Below, piece by piece: positions 43,056 through 55,691 of a stretch of 64,000 nt of DNA. The stretch is from Trifolium pratense (lineage: Eukaryota > Streptophyta > Magnoliopsida > Fabales > Fabaceae): contig NC_060061.1 of NCBI RefSeq assembly GCF_020283565.1, forward strand, positions 40,585,362-40,649,361, given 5' to 3'. The notes below the pieces were generated by a model, which had not been told where the DNA came from, ran no database searches, and saw nothing but the letters and a program-made list of their open reading frames with translations. The first letter of the stretch is position 1, and each line of letters starts with the position of its first letter. The position numbers were made by a program, and so were the translations under genes.

Positions 43056-43307
43056 CGTACAAGCTAGGGGTAAGACCAAACCCAGCCAGAACAAACAAAA
43101 GAAAAGAGAGGTTGCAAGAATTAATTTTAAGAGGATTCAAAAATACACAAAAACATAATATAGGAAGTGGCTCTTTTTATAAAGTTATATATGTTACTTG
43201 TGATAGTGAATGCAGTGTACTCCGGTGCACTTGTTAGTAAAACCCTATTAAATACTTCATGATTATTATTTTATTTTATTAAAAAACAGTATACAATATA
43301 TCATGAT
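42048..43307. other. Intergenic, no gene recognised
   Basis: The stretch is AT-rich. Stowaway-like debris (ctactttttccggacttat) is at about 42390-42530, and a short tandem repeat of ggttgggtcattagctgaca is at about 42274-42314. A (TA)n run lies at 43017-43051. Frames around it are low complexity. Confidence 0.4.
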
Positions 43308-43808
43308 TCATATAGAAAGAACAAGATCTGGTAAAGACCCTTGAACCCTTGCCCAAGGAGTACTCCTCCAAAACCTACCCTTATTCTCGTCCTCAGAAAC
43401 CACAGTTAACAAAGTGTTAAAATACTCACGCAATTGAGTAATAATCCCATCCTTGAGTCTCCACACATGCACCCAATACTCCCCCACATCTTCCCATCCT
43501 TCAACAATCAAACGGTCACCATTAACACTCCTCATTCTCCTTGGCCTAAACTTGAAACTTTGTTGCGTTGACTCTCCGGTCAACATTTTCATCATGTGTT
43601 GACAATGTGGAGGTCCATGGTATCTCCATTCCAATTGTTTTCCTACCACTCTTGCTAGCTTCTCCTTCTCGACATTGCCGCCACGCAGTAGTGCTTTGTA
43701 CACCATTTTCACCACTTTCCTATTGCGATTTTCATGTTCTGATTCTGATGTCAGAGACGTGTCAATGACGACATTCTCCTCTTCAATCTCATTTGGAGTG
43801 ATCTTCAT
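43308..43808 (-). CDS. Wound-induced WUN1/SAG20-like protein (single exon, 166 aa)
   Basis: The ATG at 43808-43806 opens a 166-residue frame with EHENRNRKVVKMVYKALLRG, LEWRYHGPPHCQHMMKMLTG, LIVEGWEDVGEYWVHVWRLK, GIITQLREYFNTLLTV and RFWRST...GSLPDLVLSI. This is the complete WUN1/SAG20 family pattern (NTF2-like fold; induced by wounding, senescence or pathogens; no known enzyme activity). There are no introns and the length is normal. A TATA box lies about 75 bp upstream. It is convergent with the plus-strand relative 3.2 kb away; the two proteins are well diverged, so this is an old pair rather than a fresh duplicate. Confidence 0.9.
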   Translation of the reverse strand: MKITPNEIEEENVVIDTSLTSESEHENRNRKVVKMVYKALLRGGNVEKEKLARVVGKQLEWRYHGPPHCQHMMKMLTGESTQQSFKFRPRRMRSVNGDRLIVEGWEDVGEYWVHVWRLKDGIITQLREYFNTLLTVVSEDENKGRFWRSTPWARVQGSLPDLVLSI

Positions 43809-43879
43809 TATGATTTTGATCACAATTTTTTAGTTTGGTACCTTTGTCATTGAGGTAGGATCTTTTTTCTTATGATACA

Positions 43880-43887
43880 TTTATATA
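43880..43887 (-). promoter_or_regulatory. TATA box of the minus-strand WUN1-like gene
   Basis: TATATAAA on the minus strand lies about 75 bp before the ATG at 43808. The spacing implies a short leader of about 40-45 nt. Confidence 0.6.
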
Positions 43888-45128
43888 GGCGATTGATGAG
43901 TTTTGTATGCATTATTGCTTATAAATAAATATTATAAGTCTTTGTTTAACAGTTGATTTTGATAGCAATTAGCAATGAAATTGACATGTGAGCCAAACCA
44001 AATTGTAGGCTGTAAGCACGTTTTCAGGGTAGTGTATGAGCATTTCAAGGAAATTTAAATATTTCTTATAATGTAAAAATTATTTTGATAAATAAACTAA
44101 ATATTAAATATACTAACTAATTAACATGGTGTGGTGTAGTTGGCATAATGGGTTCATTAAATCAACAATTAATTGATTCAAGTGGTAAGAATCTTGGTCT
44201 CCTTAAGCATGTAGTCAAGGGTTTAATTCTTGACTCATGCGTATGAAAAAAATTCGGTTGGGAGGGGTGAACACACCTTGTGTGTCTCACAGGTTTCCCG
44301 ACGAAAATTAGTCATCACTAACTATACTGTTATCATGGTAATAAAAAAAAAAAGTATATGGTTTTTAGGTGGATACACGTAAAGTTTTAGAATTTTTAAG
44401 CGTTCTAAATTGGATTTATGAATTACAATTTGATAAAGCGGATTTTGAATTGGATTTCAAACGCGTAGTGAATTGTATTATAGCAATCGTTTAGACGTCT
44501 CGGTTTTCGGTAATATTATATATCATTGTAGGTGTGTTTTGTCACAATTATTGGAACACATTTTGGGACAGGTCAAATTAGAAATTGATCACTTTATTTT
44601 AAAAGATTAGTCTCTAACTTTCGGTTGGAAGATAACTTTTACAACCAAGAAAATATTGATATTGAAGATATTAATTATTTATAAATCTCCAGTTAAATTT
44701 AAATATTAATTAAGGAAAATAAAAAATAAGAATATTGAATAATTAATTGAAAAAAAAAATTGATTGATCAATATGAAAACTCTATAAGTGTCATAATCAT
44801 TTGCTAAGAGAAGTGTCATAATCATAAGATATCACATGATTTGATGAAATTAAGAGTATGGTGTTACTTGGTAAAATCCAAGAATTAAGATTCTATCTGT
44901 TTAAAATATATTTAAGTCTAATATATAATTAAAGTTAAATGTCGCAATTGAAAATATGTGTGGTTTAAGAAAAATATGAAAGAGATGCTTTCCAAAAAAA
45001 ATCCCATTAGAAAACAATATGAATTAAAGAGATGTTTTAAATTTGGAGAGAAAAGTAAGTCCTGGTATAAATATTGAATATACTTTGAGATAAATTACGT
45101 TTATTTTCTGACACATCTTAAATAATAC
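43888..45128. other. Intergenic with a SINE-like insertion
   Basis: From about 44115 to 44357 there is an A-box-like ttcaagtggtaagaatcttg, a B-box-like ggtttaattcttgact, a conserved-looking body (ggtttcccgacgaaaattag) and a terminal run of A. This is a probable plus-strand SINE without a provable target duplication. The remainder is AT-rich. Confidence 0.45.
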
Positions 45129-45130
45129 TA

Positions 45131-45425
45131 CTCCCTTCAATTCTTTTTATAAGAAACGCTTTGGAAAAAAATTTGGTCATTTTTATAAGAAATATTGATC
45201 AATTTTCAAATGTTTTAAATGTTTAATTTCACTTATGCTCTTATTTATTATGAAAGAGAATACTAAAAATAAGTAAATTAGTTGAATTAAGATCAATTAA
45301 ATAAGGGTATACATGGAAAAAAAATTAAATTTATAAAAGTATTAAATGAAATAACTATGGACAATGTGTTTCCTTGGTCTGCGTGATTTTTTCAAAGTGT
45401 TCCTTATAAAAAAGACCGGAGGGAG
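45131..45425. mobile_element. Stowaway-type MITE (295 bp)
   Basis: It starts ctcccttcaattctttttat and ends with the inverted ...ataaaaaagaccggagggag. TA flanks it on both sides (45129-45130 and 45426-45427). The interior is AT-rich and non-coding. Confidence 0.82.
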
Positions 45426-45427
45426 TA

Positions 45428-46331
45428 CTATTTTTTTGTTTTTCTGAATTTAGGTCAATTAGGGATACACATTTTTTCTTTCAACCAATTTTCTCAAGAC
45501 ATAAGAGATTGTGAGTTTATTTTAGTTTATCGAAACATCGCATTAAATATATAAGAGTCGGAGTTCGAATTTTAAACACTTCACGTATTCACTTTAAAGA
45601 TAAAATTTTAGTCACTAAAAAAGAGATTTTAGGTTTCAACCACGAAAATATTACATTATTAAAAATTTTGAGGAAGAAATTTATCTTCTATAGCATGAAA
45701 GTGATCTGATATCAAATCCAATATATAAATAAATGAGTAAAAAAAACATTTGTAGTTTTTTTTTTGTTAAAAAATATATTTTTTAATTTGATAAAAACTC
45801 AAATAGACTTTCATTTCAATATAGTTTTGTTCGGAATTGGTATACCTATATTGAAAAACGAAATAAATCCTGTTAAAAATTAGAATTATGTTTGTTGTCA
45901 ATGTTTTAAAATTATGTTAATGCAGGCGTGAATATACCAAAGACCAGCACGTTGTGATTCTACAACCAAAAAATGACAAAGCTAGAAAAGAGTATAATTT
46001 GAAAATTTGCCAAAAAATCTAGAATGTTAATTTTTTAAAAAATAAATTATTAGTAATTATGTGTTTAAAATATACTGTGCCCATATCATTGTAATTAAAA
46101 AAAAAAGCTCTTAGTAAAAAAAAAATATATAAATGCTCTTTGTACAACAATGAGTTGATGAATGTAGCTTTTTCAAAGGATATATATGATTTGGCGGGTT
46201 GTTCAAAGTGGGTTCCTTCTTCTACAGCGGAAAATCTTCAGTTTAGCCACACTTAAACGTAACTAAATTTTCCAAAATCATTTTCAAAGTTTTAGGATTT
46301 TAAATTTGTAAGCCATAATGGTTGTTCCGTT
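45428..46331. other. Intergenic, no gene recognised
   Basis: The stretch is AT-rich with possible SINE debris at 45540-45640 (gagttcgaattttaaacac ... tagtcactaaaa). There are no coding frames. Confidence 0.4.
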
Positions 46332-46336
46332 GTAAT

Positions 46337-47836
46337 TGTTGAGGTTGATTGTAATGTAAGTCTCATATTACTTAAAGAAGAGAATGGTGGAAGAGTTCAA
46401 TATTATATATAGAGATCTCAAGTAATCGCACTTGAAAATATTTTAAGTTTATATTTGAGGCTTTTTTTTTTCCTCTTATGCTCTTGTTTTAAAGTATTGT
46501 GAAATATAATTCAAATATTTATTTTGGAGTGTGTTAGCGTACTACCGTCGAGGGATGATTGAAAGTGAAGTCTATGTGTTAATGTGTTATAACAATTTTC
46601 AAATAGTATTTATTATCTAGTTGTCGGTTTTGACAACGGCCGTAATTTTTCTCCGATTTTGGAGTTTTCACGTTATATTCTTGTGTTGTTGATTGTGCTC
46701 CTACTTATTTTTACTTCTTCAACTATGTTATTTCCTAACATTGGTATCAAAGCATCTAGTTCGATGAATAACACATTCTTAGTATGTTTTGTGTTTGTAG
46801 TAGTGTCTGACTATCAGAAAATAAGTGTGATAATGTGGAGGTGTCCAAGGGGAGTAATAATGTAAAAGCATGGTTTAGGGGGGTTTTGGCCAAGGAAAAA
46901 CTTGATATTTAAGTATGTCAGTTGTGACTCATCTCTCTTTCTTGGAAACCAACTTGATGCATGTTTTATAGTCGATGTGCAGCAGGGTTTATAGTCGATG
47001 TGCAGCTGCAGTGATGATGTGATGAAGAAGTTGGATGGAAGAGTTGATGCAATCAGGGTTACACAAGGTGTTCTATGCATGAAGTTGTTCAGGTGGCACA
47101 CAGGCATTAGTTAACATGGATGCAAGGTGTTTGATGATAACGTGCAGGCATTGGTTGGCATTAATGCAAGGGACGCAGTTACGTTATCGCGATGGTTGAT
47201 GAACTTTCGGAGAAAGCCAACTTGGAAGTTGCACCATAAATTTTTCAGCAAGGTTTCAAGATGTTGAAATTCTTGGGATGATTTATTTCCAAGTGTAGTG
47301 TACTCTTTATGGTGGAGTATGATAATTTAATTTGTCGGTATACATAATGAGAATTATGCTTGTCGATGAAGACAACGATTGTCAATGTAGACAATGAAGA
47401 TCGAAAAGCATTACAATCAAGGTGGTGATTCTTGGGGTTGATTGCAATGTTAGTATCACATTGCTAATGAAGGAAAAAAATATAGTCAAGAAAATTATAT
47501 TTGAGAAGTTCCACATTGCTTAGAGAAGCTCAATGTTTTATATAGAGACCTTATATTCTTTGTTTCATCAAACCAAGTAGTAACACCTGAAAACACTTGA
47601 AGTTTATATTTGTGCCCTTTTTTTTCCGTTGTGCTCTTGTATTGTGAGATGTAGTTCAAATATTTACTTTGGAGAGTATAAGTGTATTATTGTCATGGGG
47701 TGGTTGAGAGTAATGTCTATGTGTTGTAACAATTTTCACATAGTATTTTTTTTAGTTTTTCACGTTATATTATTGTGTTGTGTTGTTGATTGCGCTCATA
47801 CTTATTTTTACTTCTTCAACTCATTATTTTCTAATA
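46337..47836 (+). mobile_element. Non-autonomous LTR retrotransposon (1,500 bp) with 5-bp target duplication
   Basis: The 5' LTR (46337-46740) and 3' LTR (about 47430-47836) are about 400 bp each and clearly homologous over their length, sharing gaagtctatgtgtt-type, tggagagtat-type and ttatttttacttcttcaact stretches. They are diverged, and the 3' copy lacks about 50 bp near its end. The 5' LTR is followed directly by ttggtatcaaagcatc, a tRNA-Met-type primer-binding site. A G-rich stretch aaggtggtga precedes the 3' LTR. gtaat flanks the element at 46332-46336 and 47837-47841. The 689-bp interior has no gag or pol, but contains a direct repeat of gtttatagtcgatgtgcag. Confidence 0.88.
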
Positions 47837-47841
47837 GTAAT

Positions 47842-48592
47842 TTAATCGTGGCTAAAGTTTCAGAAATATATAGGGGTATAGAGTAAACTATTACATACCG
47901 AAATTATTTGGTGGAGTGAAGTCAAATGATAAAATGGATTTGTAATAAAATGGATTTGTAAGGGTAAAGGAATAACTATAGAGGTATATTGGGCCGGGCT
48001 AATCAAGCAATATGGATCAGATCTATCATAATATTGTTCCGAATTTGGATGGGTATACCCCCAACAATTACCAAATATACCTCCAGATGTTCATATATTT
48101 CTTCACACTTAACTTTTTCCTTTTTCATCCACTTCTTTCTTTTGACTTCACTAATATTGATTTTGATATTCTTCATCGTAAATAGATTCATTTTATGAAG
48201 AAGAAATGACAAATCATGCATCAGAAATGGATATTTACAAATAAAAAAACATAACAAGAAGCAAGCCAAAATTGCAACTAAATTAAAGCTTAAAACGATA
48301 GAATCATCCACCTCAGGTTGAATAACAACGTCTAAAAAGAATTATTTAGTGTAGATAAGAATTATGCTTTATAGAAAGTGCATCTCATATTCATAATAGA
48401 AAGTGTGCATGCATCTAATACTCTCAAAAGAATAATGCATCTAAAAACAACTTTTTAAGATGATCATCTAGAAAGAAAATCATTTGTATATCTAAGAAGA
48501 CTTTATCCGGCTCTATAAAGTCTGAAAATTTGCATATATGATCGGTGTGACAATACTTTTAGCTTCCTAGCATTAGAAAGGTAGATTTTAAT
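47842..48592. other. Intergenic, no gene recognised
   Basis: The stretch is AT-rich without recognisable coding. The minus-strand frame at 48003-48311 is hydrophobic and low complexity. Confidence 0.4.
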
Positions 48593-48609
48593 ATTAAATA
48601 ATTACTAAA

Positions 48610-49231
48610 AAAATTTAAACAAGCAAAAAAATATATTACCAACAACATGGAGCCCTAACTAGCACGAGGTGTGCTAGAAAGAGACTCAAACGTTTACAAT
48701 CAACAAGTACATAATGAACCAAAAGTTTATAAAAGGGCTCGTCTACCACATGTGAGAGTTCAGACCGAGAGAAACATTGGAGGCTTTCAACCACAAAGCA
48801 AATAGAGTTTCACTTTATCTAACATTTGGGGAACCATAGTTTCTGTTGTCTTAAAAACCCTGTTATTTCCGCTCATGTCATATGACTGTGATACAACACA
48901 ATCAAACAAGCTGTAGAAATGAGCGGCGAGCTCGCAAACCACCAGAATAGGAAGTAAACTGAACAAAATGACCATGTAACAATTATGGGTCAACCGAAAA
49001 TATACCAATCCAAGATCAAACCAGGCCCCACAAAGCTGCAAAAGCAACAAAGGAAAGAAACAAGTGGCTAGTTGTTTCCGGCTCAGCGCAACTAGTCACG
49101 CAAAAACGTGCATCATGAGAAATAATGTTACGAGCCACCAGATTATCTTTAGTTGGTAACCTGTTACGAAGTAGCCTCCTTGCCAAAACAGAGATTTGTT
49201 TATGCCAAATTAAGTCGGAAGTAACATCAAC
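48610..49231 (-). pseudogene. 5'-truncated LINE, zf-RVT region, with 17-bp target duplication
   Basis: On the minus strand it reads DLIWHKQISVLARRLLRNRL, PTKDNLVARNIISHDARFCV and SCAEPETTSHLFLSF, then degenerates with stops and frame changes through the FVQFTSYSGG and LKASN-like segments. This is the LINE ORF2 zinc-binding C-terminus. The 3' terminus (48610-48660 on the plus strand) is a ttggtaatatatttttt tail. attaaataattactaaa flanks it at 48593-48609 and 49232-49248. Confidence 0.88.
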
Positions 49232-49248
49232 ATTAAATAATTACTAAA

Positions 49249-50183
49249 TTAAACTATTTGTTTAATGGGTCAGGATCAAATGACATCAACTTGTTTGACA
49301 CCAAATGTTACACCTCTCAATATTTTAACCGATATAAATTTTATAAAATTCAACGTTGGATTGAAATTTTATATCATACAGATCATTTGTGTAAAATTTC
49401 AGACAAATCCAAAATCATTTGATATGCTATTGTGACAGATAAAGATTAACGGCATATAAAAAAAGACGCAAGCCGTTAATTTTGATTTATTGTTGGATCA
49501 TCGAATTTTATCGTGGATTTTAGGTCAGGTCATTTGCATAAAAAAAAAAATAACAATAGGTAGACAAATAAGAATAGGTCACGCGACTATAAATTGTTTT
49601 TTTTTTTTTTTCGAGTAACTCTGTAACTAAAAATCCACCTTAAAAATAAATAAATAGAATTTATAAAACTTTAACTCCGACTCTTACACATATAATGTGA
49701 TATATCTACCGACTAAATTGATCAGATCTATGAATTATATAATATTATACGTGTAAAAGATGTTATAAATTATAGGAGAGTGATGGAGGTTTCGACACCT
49801 TGCAAAAAAATAAAAAATATCTCTCACAGTTAGTTTCAGCCGCCATATAGTCAAACCCACACCCTCTGACCCAAAATTAAATACCCTTTTTAAATCAAAC
49901 AAAAAGAAAAATACAAAACTTCTTCATTTTACCTTCCTAGAAATATCTTCACATCCTTTATATCATCATTTCCTAAACACTTTCTCATCTTCTTCTTCTT
50001 CTTCTCCATCTTCATTTTCTCATTTCACCATATTAAACCTACCTCAATTCAATTTATTATTTTTCCATAATCTTCATATTTTTTTGTTAATAAAAACAAA
50101 ACAAAACAAACACTCTTCATCTTTCATTTTCATTTTCATCTAAGACTAAAACTTCATAACCTTCTTCTCCATAATTCAATCCA
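49249..50183. other. WRKY promoter and 5' leader
   Basis: The proximal 300 bases are pyrimidine-rich (cttcttcttcttcttctcc, tcttcat), typical of a plant 5' UTR. A W-box lies at 49849. A TATA-like tttatatc is at about 49957. The distal part is AT-rich with no gene. Confidence 0.5.
49849..49854 (-). promoter_or_regulatory. W-box (TTGACT) upstream of the WRKY gene
   Basis: AGTCAA on the plus strand is TTGACT on the minus strand, about 330 bp before the ATG. WRKY33-type genes are known to be auto- or cross-regulated through W-boxes. A single hexamer can occur by chance. Confidence 0.4.
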
Positions 50184-53100
50184 ATGACCTCTTCATTTTT
50201 TTCTGACCTACTTAATTCTCCAACCGATCAAAACCTTAGAGACACCGAAAGATCTCATAATAATCAAGTGTTGTCGGATCAAAACGGGTCGGGTTTGCCC
50301 AAATTCAAATCTACACCTCCTCCATCTCTTCCTCTTTCTCCTGCACCTCTCTTTTCTCCTTCTTCTTACTTTTCTATCCCTCCTGGCTTCTCCCTCTCTG
50401 AGCTTCTTGATTCTCCTGTTCTCCTTAATTCTTCTCATGTAAGTAATCTCATAAACAATTATTCATCTTTTTTCATATATAATTCAAGTTGACTTCATAA
50501 TTTTCATCATGTTTAATTAGTTTATATATATATATATATATATATGTTGGTGAATGCTCTGGTACATATCTTATTTAGATATATTCCGTATATTGCTGAA
50601 GTGAATAATTCTGATAAGTACAAAAATTAATAAACACTATTTTTGTATCTATCATACTTATCCATGGTGTATAGAAGAATTTACTTATATGTTAATACAA
50701 TAACATCTTTTTGTATTAATTATTTTCTTTGTGGTTGTTGTAGGTTTCATATATGATATAACTTTTTGTTGTTATATGCCAATATATTTTGTTTTCAATG
50801 TAAATATTGTACACACTTTCGATCAATCATAATCGTTAGATCGTTCAGAACATTCAATTTTAATTATTAGTACTTCTAGCTACATATATGTCTGGTTGTG
50901 ATTTGTTGATAGTGTAGAAAAAATTATACCGATTGACTATGTAAAATGGTTCGGATACATATTTTAGTCAATAAATCTATAAAGTTATTTTTTACTTATA
51001 TTCAGAAAACCGAAATAGTATATGACTCTTTTTTTTTTTTGGTATTAATGTCTTTGTGATTGGTGTTGGTGGCATGTATACTAAATTTGTGTGTTTTTAA
51101 TTTAGATTCTTCCATCTCCAACAACTGGATCATTTGCTAATAATCAAGCTCTTAATTGGAAAAGCAATTATGGTGAAAAGCAGCAGAATGTGAAAGCAGA
51201 AGATAAAACCTTCTCAAATTTCTCCTTCCAAGCTCAACCTGCGCTTAATCAATCTTCAGCCGCCACAGCTCAAAACGTATGTATCCATTTTCAATTCACA
51301 AAACTCATTTATAACACTACTAAAAAGCTCGAATTACCGACAAAAATTTAAGATGAAATTCATATTTTTCCATCTTGAGTAATACTTTCTCTGAGACAGT
51401 TCACCTTTTAATTGAATAAACTATGTATCTGGTATATAATATCGACCATATCAGATGAAGTATATTTATTTTTCTCTTGTTTTTATTAAATAGTTTAAAT
51501 TCAATTTTCTAACACATGTTTGAAATTTTCATGTATACCAGAATAATGGATGGAGTATGGTGAAAACAGAAAACTCTTCTTCAATGCAGAGTTTCAAACC
51601 AGAGAATAATTCTACTAGTGAACAAAATAATCACAAAAGAGGTTTACAATCAGATAATTACAACAATTATCAAACTCAACCACAACAACAACAAGTTCAA
51701 ACACTTAGTAGAAGATCAGATGATGGATACAATTGGAGAAAATATGGACAAAAACAAGTAAAAGGAAGTGAAAATCCAAGAAGCTATTATAAATGCACTT
51801 ATCCAAATTGTCCAACAAAGAAAAAAGTTGAAAAGAGAGCTATAGATGGACAAATTACTGAGATTGTTTATAAAGGTACTCATAATCATCCTAAGCCTTT
51901 GGCTAATAAAAGGAACATGAATTCAATGTCTTCATCGTCGTCGTCTGTTGCAAATCCTCCTTCAAATGGTTTTGAAAATGAAATGCAAATGGTTTTGGTT
52001 ACTACACCGGAGAATTCGTCCATATCGATTGGAGATGATGATTTTGAGCAGAGTTCTCATAAATCAGGTGGAGATCATGAGTTTGGTGATGATGATCAAC
52101 CCGATGCCAAAAAATGGTGAGTTTTTACTTTTTTTTAATCAGTCTAATCGTGGTTTTAAATTGCAGTTACAGTTATACTGTTGTAGTTTCAATGTTGTTG
52201 TGGAGCCATCGAAATAATTTATATTACGACTGCAATTTAAAGCCACGAATGTAATCGCTTTATATAGTTATATTAAGCGAACATTAATTTGTGCGCTTCA
52301 ATTTATTTGATGGTTAATTTTAAATTTAATGAATTTTGCAGGAGAATTGAAGGTGAAAATGAGGGGATATCATCAGGAGTTGGAAATAGAACAGTGAGGG
52401 AACCTAGAGTTGTGGTTCAGACAACAAGTGACATTGATATTCTAGATGATGGGTATAGATGGAGAAAATATGGGCAGAAAGTAGTAAAGGGAAATCCAAA
52501 TCCAAGGTAAAAAAGCACTCTTCTTTTCCTTTGACTTTATATATCATAGGCAACTTTTTTGAATATGGATTGTTTTATATCTCCGTTATTAATTAGAAGT
52601 CAGACGATTTAGATTATATATTACTAAAATTAACTATAAACAATTTATCATACTTTAAAAATAGCAAAAATAAATAACTAATTTTTTATACAAAAGCGAC
52701 AATTAAAAATGAACGAAATAAGTATGGAAAAACACTCAAATAAATATTATGGTTAAAAATAGGCTAAATAATAATATATCATAAGATTCTTTATGTCAGA
52801 TGTTTATTACAAGTTACTCATTTAAGTTTTTTTTTTTTGGGTAATTAATTATATTGGTACTTTAAATCGTAAAATATCTACTCCATTTCTCTTTTATCAT
52901 TGAGCTCAACCAAAAGAAACTTACGTGGTCATTTAATGATAAGATGACACATCTAAATTCATTGCTCTCAAAATTGAGAATCATCATATAGATATATTAT
53001 TCAGCTTTAATATAAAACAAATTGAATATTTGTTGCAAATTACTAGATATATTTATTATATTTTAATTATCGACTATACCCATATGATGATAAATCAAAG

Positions 53101-54954
53101 CTAAACACATCCACAATTTTTTTACGGAATAAACACATCCACGTAAAAAAGTATTTTGGAATTTTTTTTTAATATATTTATGAGGGCTTAAGCCCGAATA
53201 TTTTGGGAAATTTTAATTCATACAGAAAAAGCACACAAAATATTAATATATTTAACTACTTTTTTCAAAGTAAGGTGAAAATTACAAAAGTTAATAAAAA
53301 AATAGTATTATATTTATAGGTAACATTTGACCTAGCATTTTTTCCTCTTCTTTTTCTTAGAAGTAGGAAGTTAGGCCAAACAATAATTTTTAAAAGATTT
53401 GCTAAGAAAAAAATAGCTTCTATATTTAAAGAAAAATTATAATATGTTAAACATATGTTTTAACCTTATTATAAAAAAAAAAACTACTTTTAAATTTTTT
53501 TTATAAATTTTTATAAAAAAAAAAGAATTATACCAAACAATTTTAATTTTAAAGATATTACTTTTAACTTTTCGGTCAAACCGTACTACCAAAAATATAT
53601 TTATGGTCAATAGATCATTAATTTGACCACCTATACTATGATCAACCTATGCGCATGCAGTTGGAATAAGACCAAAAAATTGAAGACTTTTTAAGTACAG
53701 TCATAATTATCTTATTGGTCAAATTTGGCAACTCTCATTTTTCTTCTCTAATGCATGCATGACTCAAGAATCTTCTATCCATGTGATGTCTAAGTTAAAG
53801 AATTTTCCCACTTGTTTTATTTTAAGGAAAATGCTTAATACAGCAAATTTGAGTTTCACGACAACATCACGAATGACGTGTACCAATAAGCGCATGTGAT
53901 TCATGTTTCTCTCTCCTTGTTTTTTTCAATTAGATTAATTTGAAAAGGAGATCTACGGTTCAGCTGTGCTGTCATCGGTAAAACTGAGGTTTGGCAAATT
54001 CCTCATTTGATAACAGATCTGCTACTGCTAGTAACTCCTCTCTATCAACGAATCATGAATAGAGTGGTACTGTGCTCCAGTTTTGCAAGCACCCCGAGAT
54101 TCTCTCATAAGAGAATTAGACCCAATTTAAAACTTAATTAGATGCTAAAGTAGAAAAAATTTCAAAGAATGAGCAACATAGCCTTCCACTCACCAGAGCA
54201 AGCGGTGATGACGGTGGAAAAGGTGTTTTTGGAATGTTATCATGGTTCTGTTTTTGTATAGATATTTTATAGGGAAATACATATAAAGAAAACAGTGGTA
54301 TTCGTGAAAATTCGCGATGCACTGTTTCGCGATAAATAGCATTACTCTTATTTTAAACTCACTTGTGAACTTAATATCTGTTCCTCTCAGAATTTTAGAT
54401 TTAATTTTTTCTGATGTCAATTTTAGTGAACTAGTTTATATAGAGTTAAAAAAACTATGCCTTAAAATGATACCTCCGTAAATAGGCGGTGGAGTTAGTC
54501 CCGTTTGATTAATCGATCTTTGACCGAATATTGAAATTTTGAAAATATAAAAAATTGTTTTAATTTATACTTTGTGAAACTAATCATTTTGTGACCAAAT
54601 AAATACAGGAGTTACTATAAGTGTACAAACCCAGGATGTCCAGTGAGAAAACATGTCGAACGAGCTTCACAAGATCTAAGAGCAGTAATAACAACCTATG
54701 AAGGAAAACACAATCATGATGTTCCGGCGCCACGTGGCAGTGGAAACCACTCTATAAACAAACCACAACCAAATATGCCAACTATAAACAACACCAACAA
54801 TGGATTCTTCAACCATGAGATGATGCAAAACAATGGATTTCCAATGGATTCTTACATGAATAATATGAATCAACGTGTTAATAATATTGTTAGAGGTAGA
54901 GCTAAGGATGAGCCTCTTGAAGATAACTCTTTTTTTGATTCTTTGCTATCTTGA
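50184..54954 (+). CDS. WRKY33: Group I WRKY transcription factor, WRKY33-like (5 exons, 503 aa)
   Basis: The exons are 50184-50438, 51106-51276, 51542-52116, 52342-52506 and 54609-54954, all GT-AG and in frame. Two WRKY domains are complete: WRKYGQK at residues 207-213 with C-X4-C-X23-H-X-H zinc ligands (C227, C232, H256, H258), and WRKYGQK at 374-380 followed by [20 protein letters not shown]. The long phase-2 intron 4 (2.1 kb) interrupts the second domain in the codon for R of NPNPR, the conserved R-type intron. The N-terminus has five Ser-Pro sites (S12, S52, S58, S77, S89), within the [12 protein letters not shown] and LLDSPVLL contexts phosphorylated by MPK3/MPK6 in WRKY33-type proteins. 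The role by homology is a nuclear W-box activator in defence against necrotrophs and in camalexin-like or phytoalexin programmes. Its last codons and 3' UTR are duplicated downstream (55413-57663). Confidence 0.95.
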
Positions 54955-55412
54955 AAGGAATATTCCTTTTTTTTTGGCATAGTTTTTTATGGTTTGAATT
55001 TTTTTTATAGGGTTGGTTTAGGATTTATTTTATACCATACATATGAATAAGATCAAGTTCATTCCATTTATTGTATTTTTTTAATGTATATTTTTTTTGC
55101 TAAACAGTTTAAGTGAGTCGAGTTATGAGAATTTATTAGAGTTAAGGTTGAAGCAGACTTCATAATTTTACTGTAATTTTTTTATGCTACAAAAATGGAT
55201 TTGTATACTGTATAGTTTCGGTGATATATATAATTGCAATTTTTGTTTTATAATTATTATTCGAGGTAGGGGTGTTCGCGGTGCTGTTTGGTTCGGTTTT
55301 GGACATAAAAATTATTTTAACCGCGAGATAGAAATACATGCGGTTCAGTTTGGTTCAGTTGATTTTTAAAAAGTCATCCAAACCAAACCAATACGGTTAG
55401 GGTTGGTTCGAT
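54887..55412 (+). repeat. Tandem duplication copy 1: WRKY 3' end, UTR and start of a hAT element
   Basis: This 526-bp unit begins in the last WRKY exon (ttgttagaggtagagctaag) and runs through the stop codon and 3' UTR. It ends 146 bp into a hAT-like element that starts taggggtgttcgcgg at about 55267. Its junction with copy 2 shares ttgt microhomology. Confidence 0.9.
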
Positions 55413-55450
55413 TTGTTAGAGGTAGAGCTAAGGATGAGCCTCTTGAAGAT

Positions 55451-55660
55451 TAGGGGTGTACGTGGGCCGGATTGGGTTGGGTTTGGCCAAAACCAAAACC
55501 CAAACCACATATGGTACTCCGGGTTGGGTTTAGTAAAATAACCACCCAGGGCCGGCCCAACATATTATGTGGCCTAAAGCGAATATTAAAATGAGGCCTT
55601 TAGTTTTTTTAAAAAAATAAAAATAATTTTACAAAGGCACATATTATCTATAATTATTTA

Positions 55661-55691
<31 letters not shown>

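Noticed and set aside
46659..47107. Small frames inside the 1.5-kb LTR element, considered as gag
   Set aside because: They are short and hydrophobic, without a zinc knuckle or any gag-like motif; the element is judged non-coding.
50208..50438. Highly basic minus-strand frame of 76 codons
   Set aside because: It is antisense to the Ser-Pro-rich WRKY exon 1.
54134..54420. Minus-strand frames in WRKY intron 4, considered as a nested gene
   Set aside because: They are low complexity with no recognisable domain, in AT-rich intron sequence.
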